NCBI RefSeq assembly: GCF_001183985.1
Contig: NZ_LFZW01000001.1
Span: forward strand, 2,119,357-2,183,356
Direction: 5' to 3'
Source: Peribacillus loiseleuriae
Lineage (GTDB): Bacteria; Bacillota; Bacilli; Bacillales; DSM-1321
DNA: 64,000 nt
Position 1 is the first letter of the stretch; every line of letters starts with the position of its first letter. Shown here in pieces: positions 1 through 7,612 of this stretch. Under the pieces are notes generated by a model. That model ran no database searches, was not told the DNA's origin, and saw only the letters and a program-made list of their open reading frames with translations. Made by a program: the position numbers and the translations under genes.

Positions 1-178
1 TACTATTTATAGTAAGTCTTTAATTAAATTTATTAACTAACATTAAATTTTATTGAATAATTTGCTAGACTTTGTATAAAAATTTTGAATTATTTTCTTC
101 ACATGATATAAATTAAAACTTCATTACATCCGTATACTTGACGATAAATAGTGAAAATAATAGGGAGGAGGGGAAAAA

Positions 179-595
179 GTGATTAATACAAGATTAGCAA
201 TTGGCATACACATATTAGCTTTTGTAGAATGTGTGCCAGAGAAAGATAGTATAAATTCAGAAATAGTTTCAGAAAGTATAGGGACAAATGCTGTTGTAGT
301 TCGTCGCATGTCAAGTGCATTAAAAAAAGCAGGTTTATTAAAATCAGTATCAATAAAAAAAGGGCTTATGTTAGCTAAGAAACCCGAAAACATTACATTA
401 TATGAGATATTAAAAGCTGTTGACCCTTCTAATGAGCTATTTATTGCCCATCAGAAAGTAAACCCTCAATGCACTTACGGACAATCGATTGTTAAAGTAA
501 TTGAAAATGAATTTCGACTTTTACAGTTTGAACTAGAGGAAAATTTAAAGAAAAAAACACTACATGATATTATGAAAAAAGTAGTAAATAATTAA
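179..595 (+). CDS. Rrf2 family transcriptional regulator
   Basis: This 138-residue protein fits the Rrf2 family of small winged-helix DNA-binding regulators that sense redox, iron-sulfur or nitrosative signals. The N-terminal segment INTRLAIGIHILAF followed by a helix-turn-helix with ESIGTNAVVVRRMSSALKKAG is typical, as is the length. Only one cysteine (in NPQCTYG) is visible, so it resembles the cluster-free YwnA-type members rather than three-cysteine IscR/NsrR proteins. The GTG start is supported by a GGGAGGAGG ribosome binding site eight bases upstream. It is transcribed alone and its target is not evident from neighbours, because an IS110 element follows directly. Family call is secure; ligand and regulon are unknown. 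Confidence 0.85.
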   Translation: MINTRLAIGIHILAFVECVPEKDSINSEIVSESIGTNAVVVRRMSSALKKAGLLKSVSIKKGLMLAKKPENITLYEILKAVDPSNELFIAHQKVNPQCTYGQSIVKVIENEFRLLQFELEENLKKKTLHDIMKKVVNN

Positions 596-655
596 CAAAT
601 AGTTTTTATGTGTTTAAAAAAAGAACATTTCTTATGTCACTAACGGGTGCTTTCG

Positions 656-661
656 TATTAT
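656..661 (+). promoter_or_regulatory. Left-end half of a circle-junction promoter of IS110 copy A
   Basis: TATTAT lies here without a good -35 upstream in the integrated element. The right end carries TTGACT at 2212-2217. If the two ends are joined at their common TTT core, the boxes are separated by 18 bp, giving a near-consensus sigma-A promoter reading into the leader and transposase. Promoter assembly on circularisation is described for IS621-type IS110 elements; here it is a prediction from spacing. Confidence 0.55.
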
Positions 662-697
662 AAGGTTAGCCAGTTTTTACTGGTTGACCTTTTTTTA
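662..697 (+). terminator. Terminator-like hairpin at the IS110 left end
   Basis: The arms AAGGTTAGCCAGT and ACTGGTTGACCTT, followed by seven T residues, form a Rho-independent terminator. Copies B and C keep the same hairpin with a longer perfect stem. It lies between the element edge and the bridge-RNA leader, so it should stop transcription entering from outside. A transcript starting about seven bases after the TATTAT box at 656-661 would lack half of the 5' arm and might escape it. Confidence 0.7.
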
Positions 698-715
698 ATA
701 GAATCTATTATATCA

Positions 716-897
716 GTAGCCAGGGTAGGACGTACGGGTGCGTGGGGCATTGATCCCGTCAACTAAACTGTCCGCCCCCTACTTGTAGAAACATGTTTGA
801 GGCTGGTTGGGACGTAGATCTGGTATAACAAGCGAAGCTATGACACTACATGGAGGACTAGGGGTACTGGTTAGTAAGTAGAGAGGAGGAGAAGACA
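716..897 (+). ncRNA. Candidate IS110 bridge RNA (target and donor guide RNA)
   Basis: This 182-nt non-coding leader is conserved nearly base for base in the truncated copy B (42780-42961), with changes clustered in short blocks. Four guide-like segments fit the IS621 bridge-RNA layout. ACGGGTGC (734-741) is identical to the left target half at 643-650. ACTAAA (762-767) is complementary to the right target TTTAGT at 2231-2236. GCTGGTT (802-808) is identical to the element's right terminus (2226-2232). CGAA (833-836) can pair with the left-terminal TTCG. The exact transcript ends are unknown. Function is inferred from family knowledge plus these matches. Confidence 0.65.
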
Positions 898-2100
898 ATG
901 AATCCAGTAGTTGGTCTGGATGTGGCAAAGGGAGAAAGTCAAGTTCAGGCATTTTCAGATAAATCAAAACCGTATGGAAAGAGTTTCTCAATGAAGCATA
1001 CCAGAGAGGAATTAGATCAATTTATAGGCTTTTTAAAAGAGATCGAAGAGGTGACAGGGCAAGTTCCTATGGTCATTTTAGAATCTACAGGCCATTATCA
1101 TTCCCCCATTGTTCAATGCATGGAGGAACACGAGATTTTATATATCTTGCTTAATCCTATTATTTCTTATCAGGCAAAGAAGTCCAGTTTACGAAAGGTA
1201 AAAACAGACGTGATCGATGCGTATCAGTTGTGTGTGCTCTATTACAAAGAAGATTTTGAACCCCATAAAAATAGAGGGATTCAGCTTTTAAACCTTCGGA
1301 ATTTGTCAAGACAACAGGAGATTGTAACGAATATGTATGTGGAAGTTAAACTTCATTTTCACACCATTTTAGATCAAGTGTTTCCTGAATACCGGAAGGT
1401 TTTTGGAGATCTATATTCAAAGGTTTCTTTATCGATGTTAAAGGAATATCCCACTTCAGAGGCCATATTAACAGCCGGGGAAAGTAGACTAGTAGAGAGT
1501 GTTATGGAGTTCTGTCCGAGGCGATCTGGTCAATGGGCGAGGGAAAAAGCAAAAAAAATAATGGACTCCGCATCTCGAAATCCATTTCAAAAAGTCGTGT
1601 ATGAAAGTCACTTAATCAATCTACGCATGTATATTGATTTGCTTTTTCATTACCAAGGGCACCTTTCTGATTTGGAAGGTCGTATCGTTGCCTTGGCAAA
1701 TGAAGTGGAGGAATACAAGATCATCCAATCGATTCCGGGAATCGGAGAAAAAATCGCTGCAACGATTATCTCTGAGATTGGTGAAATCGATCGGTTTAAT
1801 CATCCCAAAAAACTCGTTGCCTTCGCTGGAGTCGATCCTAGTGTTCACTCATCAGGTAAGTTTACGGCAACAATCAATCATATTACTAAAAGAGGTTCGA
1901 GCAGACTACGCCATTCCCTGTATCTTGCCGTATTATGCGGTATAAGGAGTTCAAGAAACAAAAAGCTTAAAGCATTCTATGATAAGAAAAAATCAGAAGG
2001 AAAGCCCGCCAAAGTGGCGATCGTTGCCTGTATTAATAAACTTCTTCATTGGATTTATGCTTTATTAAAGAGAAAAGAAACGTTCCTTGATTTAGCTTAA
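898..2100 (+). CDS. IS110 family transposase (DEDD plus serine recombinase)
   Basis: This 400-residue protein is the RNA-guided recombinase of the IS110 family. The N-terminal RuvC-like domain shows the acidic tetrad as D8 (GLDVAK), E62 (LESTGHY), D104 and D107 (VKTDVIDAYQL). A central coiled region precedes the C-terminal IS116/IS110/IS902 domain, with a helix-hairpin-helix at SIPGIGEKIAATII and the nucleophilic serine region VDPSVHSSGKF. The length is normal and the frame is intact, so this copy could be active. ATG follows GGAGGAG with seven bases between. It is preceded by the candidate bridge RNA, as in the IS110 subgroup (the IS1111 subgroup carries it downstream). Confidence 0.95.
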   Translation: MNPVVGLDVAKGESQVQAFSDKSKPYGKSFSMKHTREELDQFIGFLKEIEEVTGQVPMVILESTGHYHSPIVQCMEEHEILYILLNPIISYQAKKSSLRKVKTDVIDAYQLCVLYYKEDFEPHKNRGIQLLNLRNLSRQQEIVTNMYVEVKLHFHTILDQVFPEYRKVFGDLYSKVSLSMLKEYPTSEAILTAGESRLVESVMEFCPRRSGQWAREKAKKIMDSASRNPFQKVVYESHLINLRMYIDLLFHYQGHLSDLEGRIVALANEVEEYKIIQSIPGIGEKIAATIISEIGEIDRFNHPKKLVAFAGVDPSVHSSGKFTATINHITKRGSSRLRHSLYLAVLCGIRSSRNKKLKAFYDKKKSEGKPAKVAIVACINKLLHWIYALLKRKETFLDLA

Positions 2101-2233
2101 TTAACGGTTTTGTGAAACAAAGAGAAATCCTTCCAAAAGGGTTTTGGAGGGTTATTTGGCATGGCCAAAAATAGTATAACATAAGGGAAATGAAAATTTT
2201 AGAGAAAGATATTGACTTCCTATTAGCTGGTTT

Positions 2234-2575
2234 AGTGAAAGAAGAATTTGCATAAAACACCCCCTTTTATGCAGCTACCAGGCTTTTTTAGATTAATCCA
2301 GGACACTTACTTAATGTTAAGTGCCCTTTTATTTTAAAAATGCACGAAAACAAGAGATATATAACGTAATTTTAAGAATAATATAATTAATAACGTTTTC
2401 ACGAGAAATGGTTACGCTTTCCAGGACTTTGATTAAAAAATCTCTATATTGGATAATATAATCATAGAAACGAAATAGAAAGAAGCAAAAAAACAAAATA
2501 AGAAGCTTTTGTTATCGCTTGGGATTATTGAACTAATTTCTTAAAATAAAATTATAGATAAAGGATGATGTAAAA
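2234..2575. other. Intergenic stretch after IS110
   Basis: The first part (to about 2290) repeats the tail TGCATAAAACACCCC..GCAGCTACCAGGC, which also follows the palindrome at 8297 and 32788. It is therefore ancestral flanking sequence, not IS110. The rest is AT-rich with no convincing gene until the small frame at 2576. Confidence 0.5.
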
Positions 2576-2695
2576 ATGATTCTTACAATGATTAATAATC
2601 AATGGCGTATCTTTGATACAAAAAAAGAAGCTGCAAAAGCTGTAGCAAAAGAAGTGCGTGGCTTAAAAATAAAAGACGAAACAGACAATTTGTAG
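2576..2695 (+). CDS. 39-residue hypothetical microprotein
   Basis: A short frame encodes a 39-residue basic protein beginning MILTMINNQWRIFDTK and ending KDETDNL. It starts with ATG, has an AAAGGATG ribosome binding site at a workable distance, and is closed by a strong terminator hairpin that overlaps its last codons. That arrangement is typical of a real monocistronic small gene. No signal peptide or membrane segment is visible; the KKEAAKAVAKEV stretch should form a charged amphipathic helix. I do not recognise the family and assign no function. Confidence 0.55.
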   Translation: MILTMINNQWRIFDTKKEAAKAVAKEVRGLKIKDETDNL

Positions 2696-2727
2696 GAAAT
2701 TTACTACTAAATTGTCTGTTTTTATTT
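2681..2727 (+). terminator. Rho-independent terminator of the microprotein gene
   Basis: Perfect 11-bp arms ACAGACAATTT (2681-2691) and AAATTGTCTGT (2709-2719) are followed by a T-rich run. The 5' arm overlaps the last codons and stop of the small gene. Confidence 0.8.
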
Positions 2728-2767
2728 TGTAATAAAACAAAATCGACTATAAGCGTCCCATTAGGCC

Positions 2768-2978
2768 TAGTGACAGGGTTCTTGTAAGACTAATAGAGGT
2801 TCACCTTCCACAGAAGGCACCGACTTATTAAAACGGAAGAGTTGAGGCACATTGAGTGCTGATGATTAAATGGAATTGGATTAGTTGGAACGCCGTATGA
2901 AGCGAAAGTTTCACGTACGGTGTGAAGTGGGGGAACAGCTAGCGATAACTTCAAAGGCTTACCTATCACTATAAGAAG
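2768..2978 (+). mobile_element. Group II intron relic, 3' part, different lineage
   Basis: The segment around 2889-2935 folds as a group II domain V: arms CGCCGTATGAAG.. and ..CACGTACGGTG with a GAAA tetraloop, followed by a domain-VI-like stem ending ACCTATCACTAT. Upstream sequence (TGACAGGGTTCTTG.., AAGGCACCGACTT) resembles domain I-III blocks. It shares no long identity with the five 684-nt introns, so it belongs to another lineage. No reverse transcriptase remains, and the short frame on the opposite strand is a by-product of this RNA structure. Confidence 0.65.
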
Positions 2979-3034
2979 GCTCATTTAATTGTTCAAACTT
3001 TTTTATAAAAATCTCATACTTAGTTAGAAAGATT

Positions 3035-3075
3035 AACTCCATTTTGTTCAATCTTTTTTCAAAATGGAGTTTTTG
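3035..3075 (+). terminator. Hairpin between the intron relic and the chemoreceptor gene
   Basis: Arms AACTCCATTTTG and CAAAATGGAGTT with a T-run on the plus side. A second hairpin of the same style stands at 14909-14947. It could act for the convergent chemoreceptor gene as well. Confidence 0.65.
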
Positions 3076-3146
3076 CATTTGCTTATAAATAAAGGTTGAA
3101 GGAACTTTTTTAATCAATCTTTATTCTAATGATTATCTTTTCAATC

Positions 3147-4892
3147 TTAAATAACGTCGGGACTATCTGTATTTTTGACACCTACATCAAACTTTGAAAC
3201 TGTTTTTTCAAGTTCTTTCACCATTTTATTAAGCCTTAAAACAGCATAAAGGATATCTTGATTGTAGTTTTCTTGTTCAATTGTTCGATCGGCCACACTT
3301 TCGGTTGCCTTTGCAGCCTTATTTGCAAGCATCGTCATTTCCATTATTCCTGTTGTGATTTCCTCAGAGAATGCTGACATTTCTTCCGAAGTTGCAGAGA
3401 CTTGCTTCGTATGAGATACTACGCCCTGAATAGAATGGAGAATACTTTCAAATGATTTTCCAGCTTCCTCAACAGCTTGTATACCGTCTTCTACATTTCC
3501 TGTTACAACATTCATTGTTTGTACTGTTAAATTCGTATCCATATTTATTTTAGAAATCAAATCCGATATGCTATTTGCTGATTTTCCCGATTGCTCAGCT
3601 AGCTTTCTTACCTCCTCAGCTACTACAGCAAAGCCCTTTCCAGATTCACCAGCTCTAGCCGCTTCAATCGCAGCATTTAATGCAAGTAGATTCGTTTGTG
3701 TAGCAATGTCACGAATGATATTTATAATAAGCGAAACTTCGTTTGATTGATTCTCAAGTTTTTTAATTGCATTTGCTGATAATTGAACAGATTGATGAAT
3801 AACATTCATTTGATGAATCACTTTTTTAATGCTACTATTTCCGAGCTCTACATTTTGTAAGCTAATCGATGATAATTGAGATACATTTGAAGAAGCTTCA
3901 GCAATTTGTTGAATGCCCTCTGACATTTGCTCTAATGTAACAGAGCTTTCCTCCGAGCTTATATACTGTGCATGCGCTCCTGCCGATACTTCCTGAACGG
4001 ACGCAGAAATCTGGCTAATTGCTCCACTTGCCTTCTCACTACTTTTAGCCACTGAATTGGTCGTGTCAATTAACTGCTTGGACCCAACATTAATTCCAAG
4101 AATGATATTTTGTAAATCTAATACCATCTGTTGAAATGCTTGTGTTAGAAGTCCAATTTCATCTTTTCGACCAGTTTCTATCACGACAGTTAAATCACCA
4201 TTACCAATTTTTTTCACTTGAGATGTTAATTTTCGTATAGGCTTCGTTAAATAATCTGTGAAGAAATAGACAATGCAGATTCCTACTAATAAGACAATCA
4301 ATGTAATAGTAATAATTTTCATTTGATTGGCATCCATGGCTTCATAAACTTCTGTGGCATCCAAATCTGCCCCCAATAATCCAATCACATCTCCAGCCTT
4401 ATTTTTTATCGGAGCATAAATAGCTAGTACAGCACCATATTCTGCATCATTTGATAACTGAAATTGTACTTTCCCTGTTTCAAATACTTGTCTCATCTTA
4501 GGATAGGATTCTGGTGATTCCTCTTGAATACCAATCGTTGAACCCTCACTTGGCGTACTATCTACCATATAGTAGTATTCGTAGTCTTCACCCTTCTTCA
4601 CACGAGACATCGTATACAAACTAGAAACCTCATAAAACTCTTTAACAGAGCCTAGTTCTTTTTGTAATTCTTGATAATACCCTTCCTTTTTAGCATCAAT
4701 TTCTAAAGTTTGATAACCTTTATCATCTATCTTAGAGATTGCATGATCAATCATAGCTAAATTTTGATGACCAACAGTCTCTTTCACTAGATCTAACGAT
4801 GAACGATAAACAAAGAAGCTAATCAGAAAACACGAAATAACAAGTAAAATTGAAAAAACCATTAACATTTTAATCTTTAAGCTACTTCTCAT
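3147..4892 (-). CDS. Methyl-accepting chemotaxis protein
   Basis: This 581-residue transmembrane chemoreceptor senses a ligand outside the cell and signals to CheA/CheW. The order is a first membrane helix (about 9-29), an extracellular Cache-type sensor (about 35-188, with the dCache-like stretch [12 protein letters not shown] near its end), a second membrane helix (about 192-212), a HAMP domain (213-265), and a long coiled-coil signalling domain. The highly conserved hairpin tip is visible at about 398-435 ([16 protein letters not shown], then [19 protein letters not shown]). Start ATG has an AAAGGGAG ribosome binding site. It is monocistronic with no chemotaxis genes nearby. The ligand cannot be predicted. 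Confidence 0.95.
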   Translation of the reverse strand: MRSSLKIKMLMVFSILLVISCFLISFFVYRSSLDLVKETVGHQNLAMIDHAISKIDDKGYQTLEIDAKKEGYYQELQKELGSVKEFYEVSSLYTMSRVKKGEDYEYYYMVDSTPSEGSTIGIQEESPESYPKMRQVFETGKVQFQLSNDAEYGAVLAIYAPIKNKAGDVIGLLGADLDATEVYEAMDANQMKIITITLIVLLVGICIVYFFTDYLTKPIRKLTSQVKKIGNGDLTVVIETGRKDEIGLLTQAFQQMVLDLQNIILGINVGSKQLIDTTNSVAKSSEKASGAISQISASVQEVSAGAHAQYISSEESSVTLEQMSEGIQQIAEASSNVSQLSSISLQNVELGNSSIKKVIHQMNVIHQSVQLSANAIKKLENQSNEVSLIINIIRDIATQTNLLALNAAIEAARAGESGKGFAVVAEEVRKLAEQSGKSANSISDLISKINMDTNLTVQTMNVVTGNVEDGIQAVEEAGKSFESILHSIQGVVSHTKQVSATSEEMSAFSEEITTGIMEMTMLANKAAKATESVADRTIEQENYNQDILYAVLRLNKMVKELEKTVSKFDVGVKNTDSPDVI

Positions 4893-5035
4893 CGATGAAC
4901 TCCCTTTGATTATTTTAATATTCCATTTGCCACCATGGACATATCTCGCAAATTTAAGAATAACAGGAGTTATATATTTTGCAATATTTTCATGAGTATA
5001 ATGTTGGTATTTCTAAAATATTATTTTACTTGTTC

Positions 5036-5184
5036 ATTTATAATAAAGTTTGATTTAAAATCATCTCTCCTCTATAGATTACTACGAGGTGAGATGATCT
5101 TTTTCATTGGATATTTATGTTAATATCACTATAAAGATTGTGAAGTAATGTACTTAAACTAACGAAGCAGTTTAGTTTAAGAAG
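5036..5184 (+). repeat. About 145-bp dispersed repeat ending in the palindrome, copy 1
   Basis: The block ATAATAAAGTTTGATT..GATTGTGAAG..ATGTACTTAAACTAACG recurs at 10644-10788 with few changes. Inside it a long hairpin (AAAATCATCTC..TCTAT / ACGAGGTGAGATGATCTTTTT) keeps its pairing in both copies although arm bases differ. It ends with the dispersed palindrome CTTAAACTAA..TTAGTTTAAG (5153-5181). It codes for nothing and looks like a miniature element. Confidence 0.7.
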
Positions 5185-5199
5185 AGAAAGCTAAACACA

Positions 5200-5696
5200 A
5201 TGTATGTTATTAGAGAAGGTGGTAAGGAGTTTGGCAAAAATCCTCAAAGTAATTTGATAATGGCATTACTATTTTGTCTATATGTAATCTATAATCATTT
5301 TACTTATTACTTTTACTATTTGGATGGTGAAAAAGACGGAAATATAGTAACTTCAACAAATGAGGCACATTCTGCCCAAGTTTATTATCAAAATTATGGG
5401 GGAGCAGCTGGTGTAGTGAATACGTTTCTCGAAATCGAATTCGATATCGGGGAACGAGTTGATAAATATGGTCGATTACTCGCTTATATTTATTTTGATG
5501 GTGTGAGGTTCAAGAGAAGCTGTTGGAGGAAGGACTGGCACGCGTAGGCTACGTCTATCCACCAAATACGCGTCATATCGATGCATTTGAAAAAGCGCAA
5601 GAACGGGCGAAGAAAGCGGGCATTGGTATTTGGAGGCTGGAAGATTATGCGACGGATCGTGGATTTGATAGTACGAGGTATCCGGAAGAGAAATAG
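5200..5696 (+). pseudogene. Thermonuclease (SNase-like) gene, frameshifted and N-terminally replaced
   Basis: Around 5428-5500 the frame reads LEIEFDIGERVDKYGRLLAYIY, the core of staphylococcal-nuclease-like proteins with the conserved ERxDKYGRLLAY motif. The rest (VQEKLLEEGLARVGYVYPP, then AGIGIWRLEDYATDRGF) continues in another frame to a stop at 5694-5696. One base is missing near 5505: GTGAGGTTCAAG stands where GTGATGGTTCAAG is expected. The N-terminal part (5200 to about 5420) contains a hydrophobic helix but no OB-fold start, so it appears to be foreign sequence joined by deletion. The gene is dead in two ways. Confidence 0.8.
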
Positions 5697-5703
5697 TAGA
5701 ATG

Positions 5704-5739
5704 AACTGCCATAACCTTTGAGGTTGTGGCAGTTTTTTT
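5704..5739 (+). terminator. Terminator after the nuclease pseudogene
   Basis: AACTGCCATAACC / GGTTGTGGCAGTT arms around a five-base loop, followed by seven T residues. Confidence 0.85.
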
Positions 5740-5789
5740 ATCACGAATTGCATTCCATACTTCGATACTAGCTGAAGTAATCTACAGAT

Positions 5790-5814
5790 ATAATAACCAT
5801 AGATAGGTCATTAT
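5790..5814 (+). promoter_or_regulatory. Inverted repeat upstream of the EamA transporter, possible operator
   Basis: ATAATAACC and GGTCATTAT form an inverted repeat (8 of 9 pairs) with a 7-bp spacer, 20 bp before the transporter start. Its position suggests a repressor site; the convergent ArsR-type gene downstream is a candidate ligand. This is inference only. Confidence 0.3.
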
Positions 5815-5834
5815 AGTATGTAGGGAGAGAAGAA

Positions 5835-6743
5835 ATGAATACTTTCAAATTTACATCGTTGATACTTTTAACAACATTTTTAATGGGTTCATCTTTTGCT
5901 GTCGTTAAAATGGGTTTACCATACTCATCCCCATTGCTGCTAGCAGCATTACGCTTCATACTTGCGGGAATCATAATGGTAGTCATCGTTATCGTTTTAA
6001 AGAGGTCACATCCAGCATCTAAAGAGAATTGGATAAAGATGCTGATCATTGGAGCTTTCCAAACAGCCGGTGTTATGGGCTGTATTTTCTTGAGTTTGCG
6101 AACGATTACAGCTAGTGAATCCTCGATTCTGACATTCACGAATCCGTTACTTGTCGTTGTATTCGGCACCATTTTTCTGCAAATACGTTATACATGTTAT
6201 CAATGGATCGGTGTTCTTTTAGGGTTGGTAGGGGTAAGTATAACAATGGGGGCCCAAATTGAATTTAAGATTGGTATTCTTTTCGGCATTTTTTCCGCCG
6301 TGTTTTGGGCACTGGCCACATTATTAGCTAAAAAGTGGGGGGCGATTTTCGATACATGGGTCCTATCCGCTTATCAGATGCTATTTGGTGGATTACTACT
6401 CTTAATTGGCAGTTTTACCCTTGAAAGTCCTTTTTTCATTTTGAACGGTGAATCCTTGTCCATTTTATTATGGCTAAGTATAATGTCTTCTATTGTTCAA
6501 TTTGCTGTGTGGTTTTATCTTTTACAAAATGGTGATTCAGGGAAGACGAGCGCCTTCTTATTTTTAGCTCCATTCTTTGGTGTCTTGTCTGGTTGGCTAC
6601 TATTAGGAGAGCCTTTATATCCGACTCTTATAGTTGGTGGCTTGTTTATTATAATGGGTATCTATCTAGTGAATCGAAATTTTCAGCAGAGAAAAGTAGT
6701 GAAGAAAGTTTTATTAATAAATAATCTGGTTAAGCGCGAATAG
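5835..6743 (+). CDS. EamA/DMT family membrane transporter
   Basis: This 302-residue integral membrane protein belongs to the drug/metabolite transporter superfamily, probably exporting amino acids or other small metabolites. About ten hydrophobic helices form two EamA repeats: the first begins TSLILLTTFLMGSSFAVVK and ends around residue 135; the second begins near IGILFGIFSAVFWALATLLAKKWG. The motif SSILTFTNPLLVV of repeat one and FLFLAPFFGVLSGWLLLGEPL of repeat two are characteristic. ATG is preceded by GGGAGAGAAG. It stands alone, facing an ArsR-type regulator. The substrate cannot be read from sequence. Confidence 0.9.
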   Translation: MNTFKFTSLILLTTFLMGSSFAVVKMGLPYSSPLLLAALRFILAGIIMVVIVIVLKRSHPASKENWIKMLIIGAFQTAGVMGCIFLSLRTITASESSILTFTNPLLVVVFGTIFLQIRYTCYQWIGVLLGLVGVSITMGAQIEFKIGILFGIFSAVFWALATLLAKKWGAIFDTWVLSAYQMLFGGLLLLIGSFTLESPFFILNGESLSILLWLSIMSSIVQFAVWFYLLQNGDSGKTSAFLFLAPFFGVLSGWLLLGEPLYPTLIVGGLFIIMGIYLVNRNFQQRKVVKKVLLINNLVKRE

Positions 6744-6748
6744 GTCCT

Positions 6749-6812
6749 CTTCCTATAGTGGGCAGAAAAAAGAAAACGATCTTAATCTGTCTACTAAGGA
6801 GAGGGATATGAC
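6749..6812 (+). mobile_element. Degenerate left end of an IS3-type element
   Basis: CCTATAGTGGGCAGAAAAAAG.. followed by AATCTGTCTACTAAGGAG aligns with the left end of the intact IS3 element at 9254 (CCTTATAGTGGACAGTAAAAAG.. TACTGTCTTCAATGAAGG). Only this terminus is left. Confidence 0.55.
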
Positions 6813-6819
6813 CCATTAA

Positions 6820-7506
6820 CTACATATTAATATTAAAAATTTGTTTAAATCCTTCTCTTCCTCTATCAGTAACTTTTACAGCACGAATAGATGGAACATG
6901 CACGATCCAATTCAATTCAAAAAAGTGTGTCAGCAGTCCATTTCCTAAAGCACCGCCGAGATGATAGTGACGTTCACTCCAGTCTAAACAAGAGTGAGAA
7001 AATGAGCGTCGTTTTCTCTTTAATTCAGTTAAATCGATGCCGAAATCAGTAAAGAATTGCTCTCCTTTAGGTGTAACAATAAATTCTCTGTCTTCTTTTT
7101 TTAAGTAATTGGCGTTCAACATCGAGTCGGTTAAAGCGACTCCTAATTTTCCAGCTAAATGGTCATAACAAGTTCTAGCTTCCTGAAGCAATTTTACTTG
7201 GTTAGATTGTTTTAAAGAACGTACTTCAGGAGGTGGAGAAATCGCGAGAAATGTTTCTATAAGGTGTGCAACTTCTTTATTGGCTAACTGATAATAGCGG
7301 TGCCGTCCGTGTTTTTCAACATTAATAAGGTTGCCTTCTACTAATTTAGACAGGTGAAAGCTAGCTGTTTGAGGTGTTATCGCAGACATGAAGGCTAGTT
7401 CACTAGCAGTATGAAAACGACCATCCATTAAACTTGTAAGCATTGTAGCCCGCGAGGTTTCTCCAAGGAGGGAGGCAACTACGGCTACATTAGGATTAAT
7501 ACTCAT
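6820..7506 (-). CDS. ArsR family winged-helix regulator
   Basis: This 228-residue DNA-binding protein has an ArsR-type winged helix in its first 90 residues: VASLLGETSRATMLTSLMDGRFHTASELAF, a recognition helix near TPQTASFHLSKLVEGNL, and the wing VEKHGRHRYYQLAN. The long C-terminal extension, with DWSERHYHLGGALGNGLL and a terminal wing-like VTDRGREGF, matches the B. subtilis YdfF-like type rather than short metal-sensing ArsR. No cysteine metal site is visible. Start ATG follows AGAAAGG. It converges on the EamA transporter. The ligand is unknown. Confidence 0.85.
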   Translation of the reverse strand: MSINPNVAVVASLLGETSRATMLTSLMDGRFHTASELAFMSAITPQTASFHLSKLVEGNLINVEKHGRHRYYQLANKEVAHLIETFLAISPPPEVRSLKQSNQVKLLQEARTCYDHLAGKLGVALTDSMLNANYLKKEDREFIVTPKGEQFFTDFGIDLTELKRKRRSFSHSCLDWSERHYHLGGALGNGLLTHFFELNWIVHVPSIRAVKVTDRGREGFKQIFNINM

Positions 7507-7612
7507 TTTTACCGACCTTTCTGCATTTTATATTTCGATTATAGTTGAAGCATAGGTTGCAAGCAAAATTAAGATTATTAAAGAGTAATCTTATTAAACT
7601 AACGGGGTGCTT

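Larger units (their letters stand above)
651..2233 (+). mobile_element. Complete IS110-family element, copy A
   Basis: The element consists of a structured left end, one transposase gene and a short right end. Its limits are inferred from flanks: left of it stands ACTAACGGGTGC and right of it TTTAGTGAAAGAAG, which are the two halves of the dispersed palindrome seen uninterrupted near 32753-32787. Both junctions share TTT (651-653 and 2231-2233), so the crossover core lies in that triplet. No terminal inverted repeats are visible, as expected for IS110. Copies B (42716-43115) and C (21623-22413) are truncated relatives. The ends are inferred to within about two bases. Confidence 0.75.
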
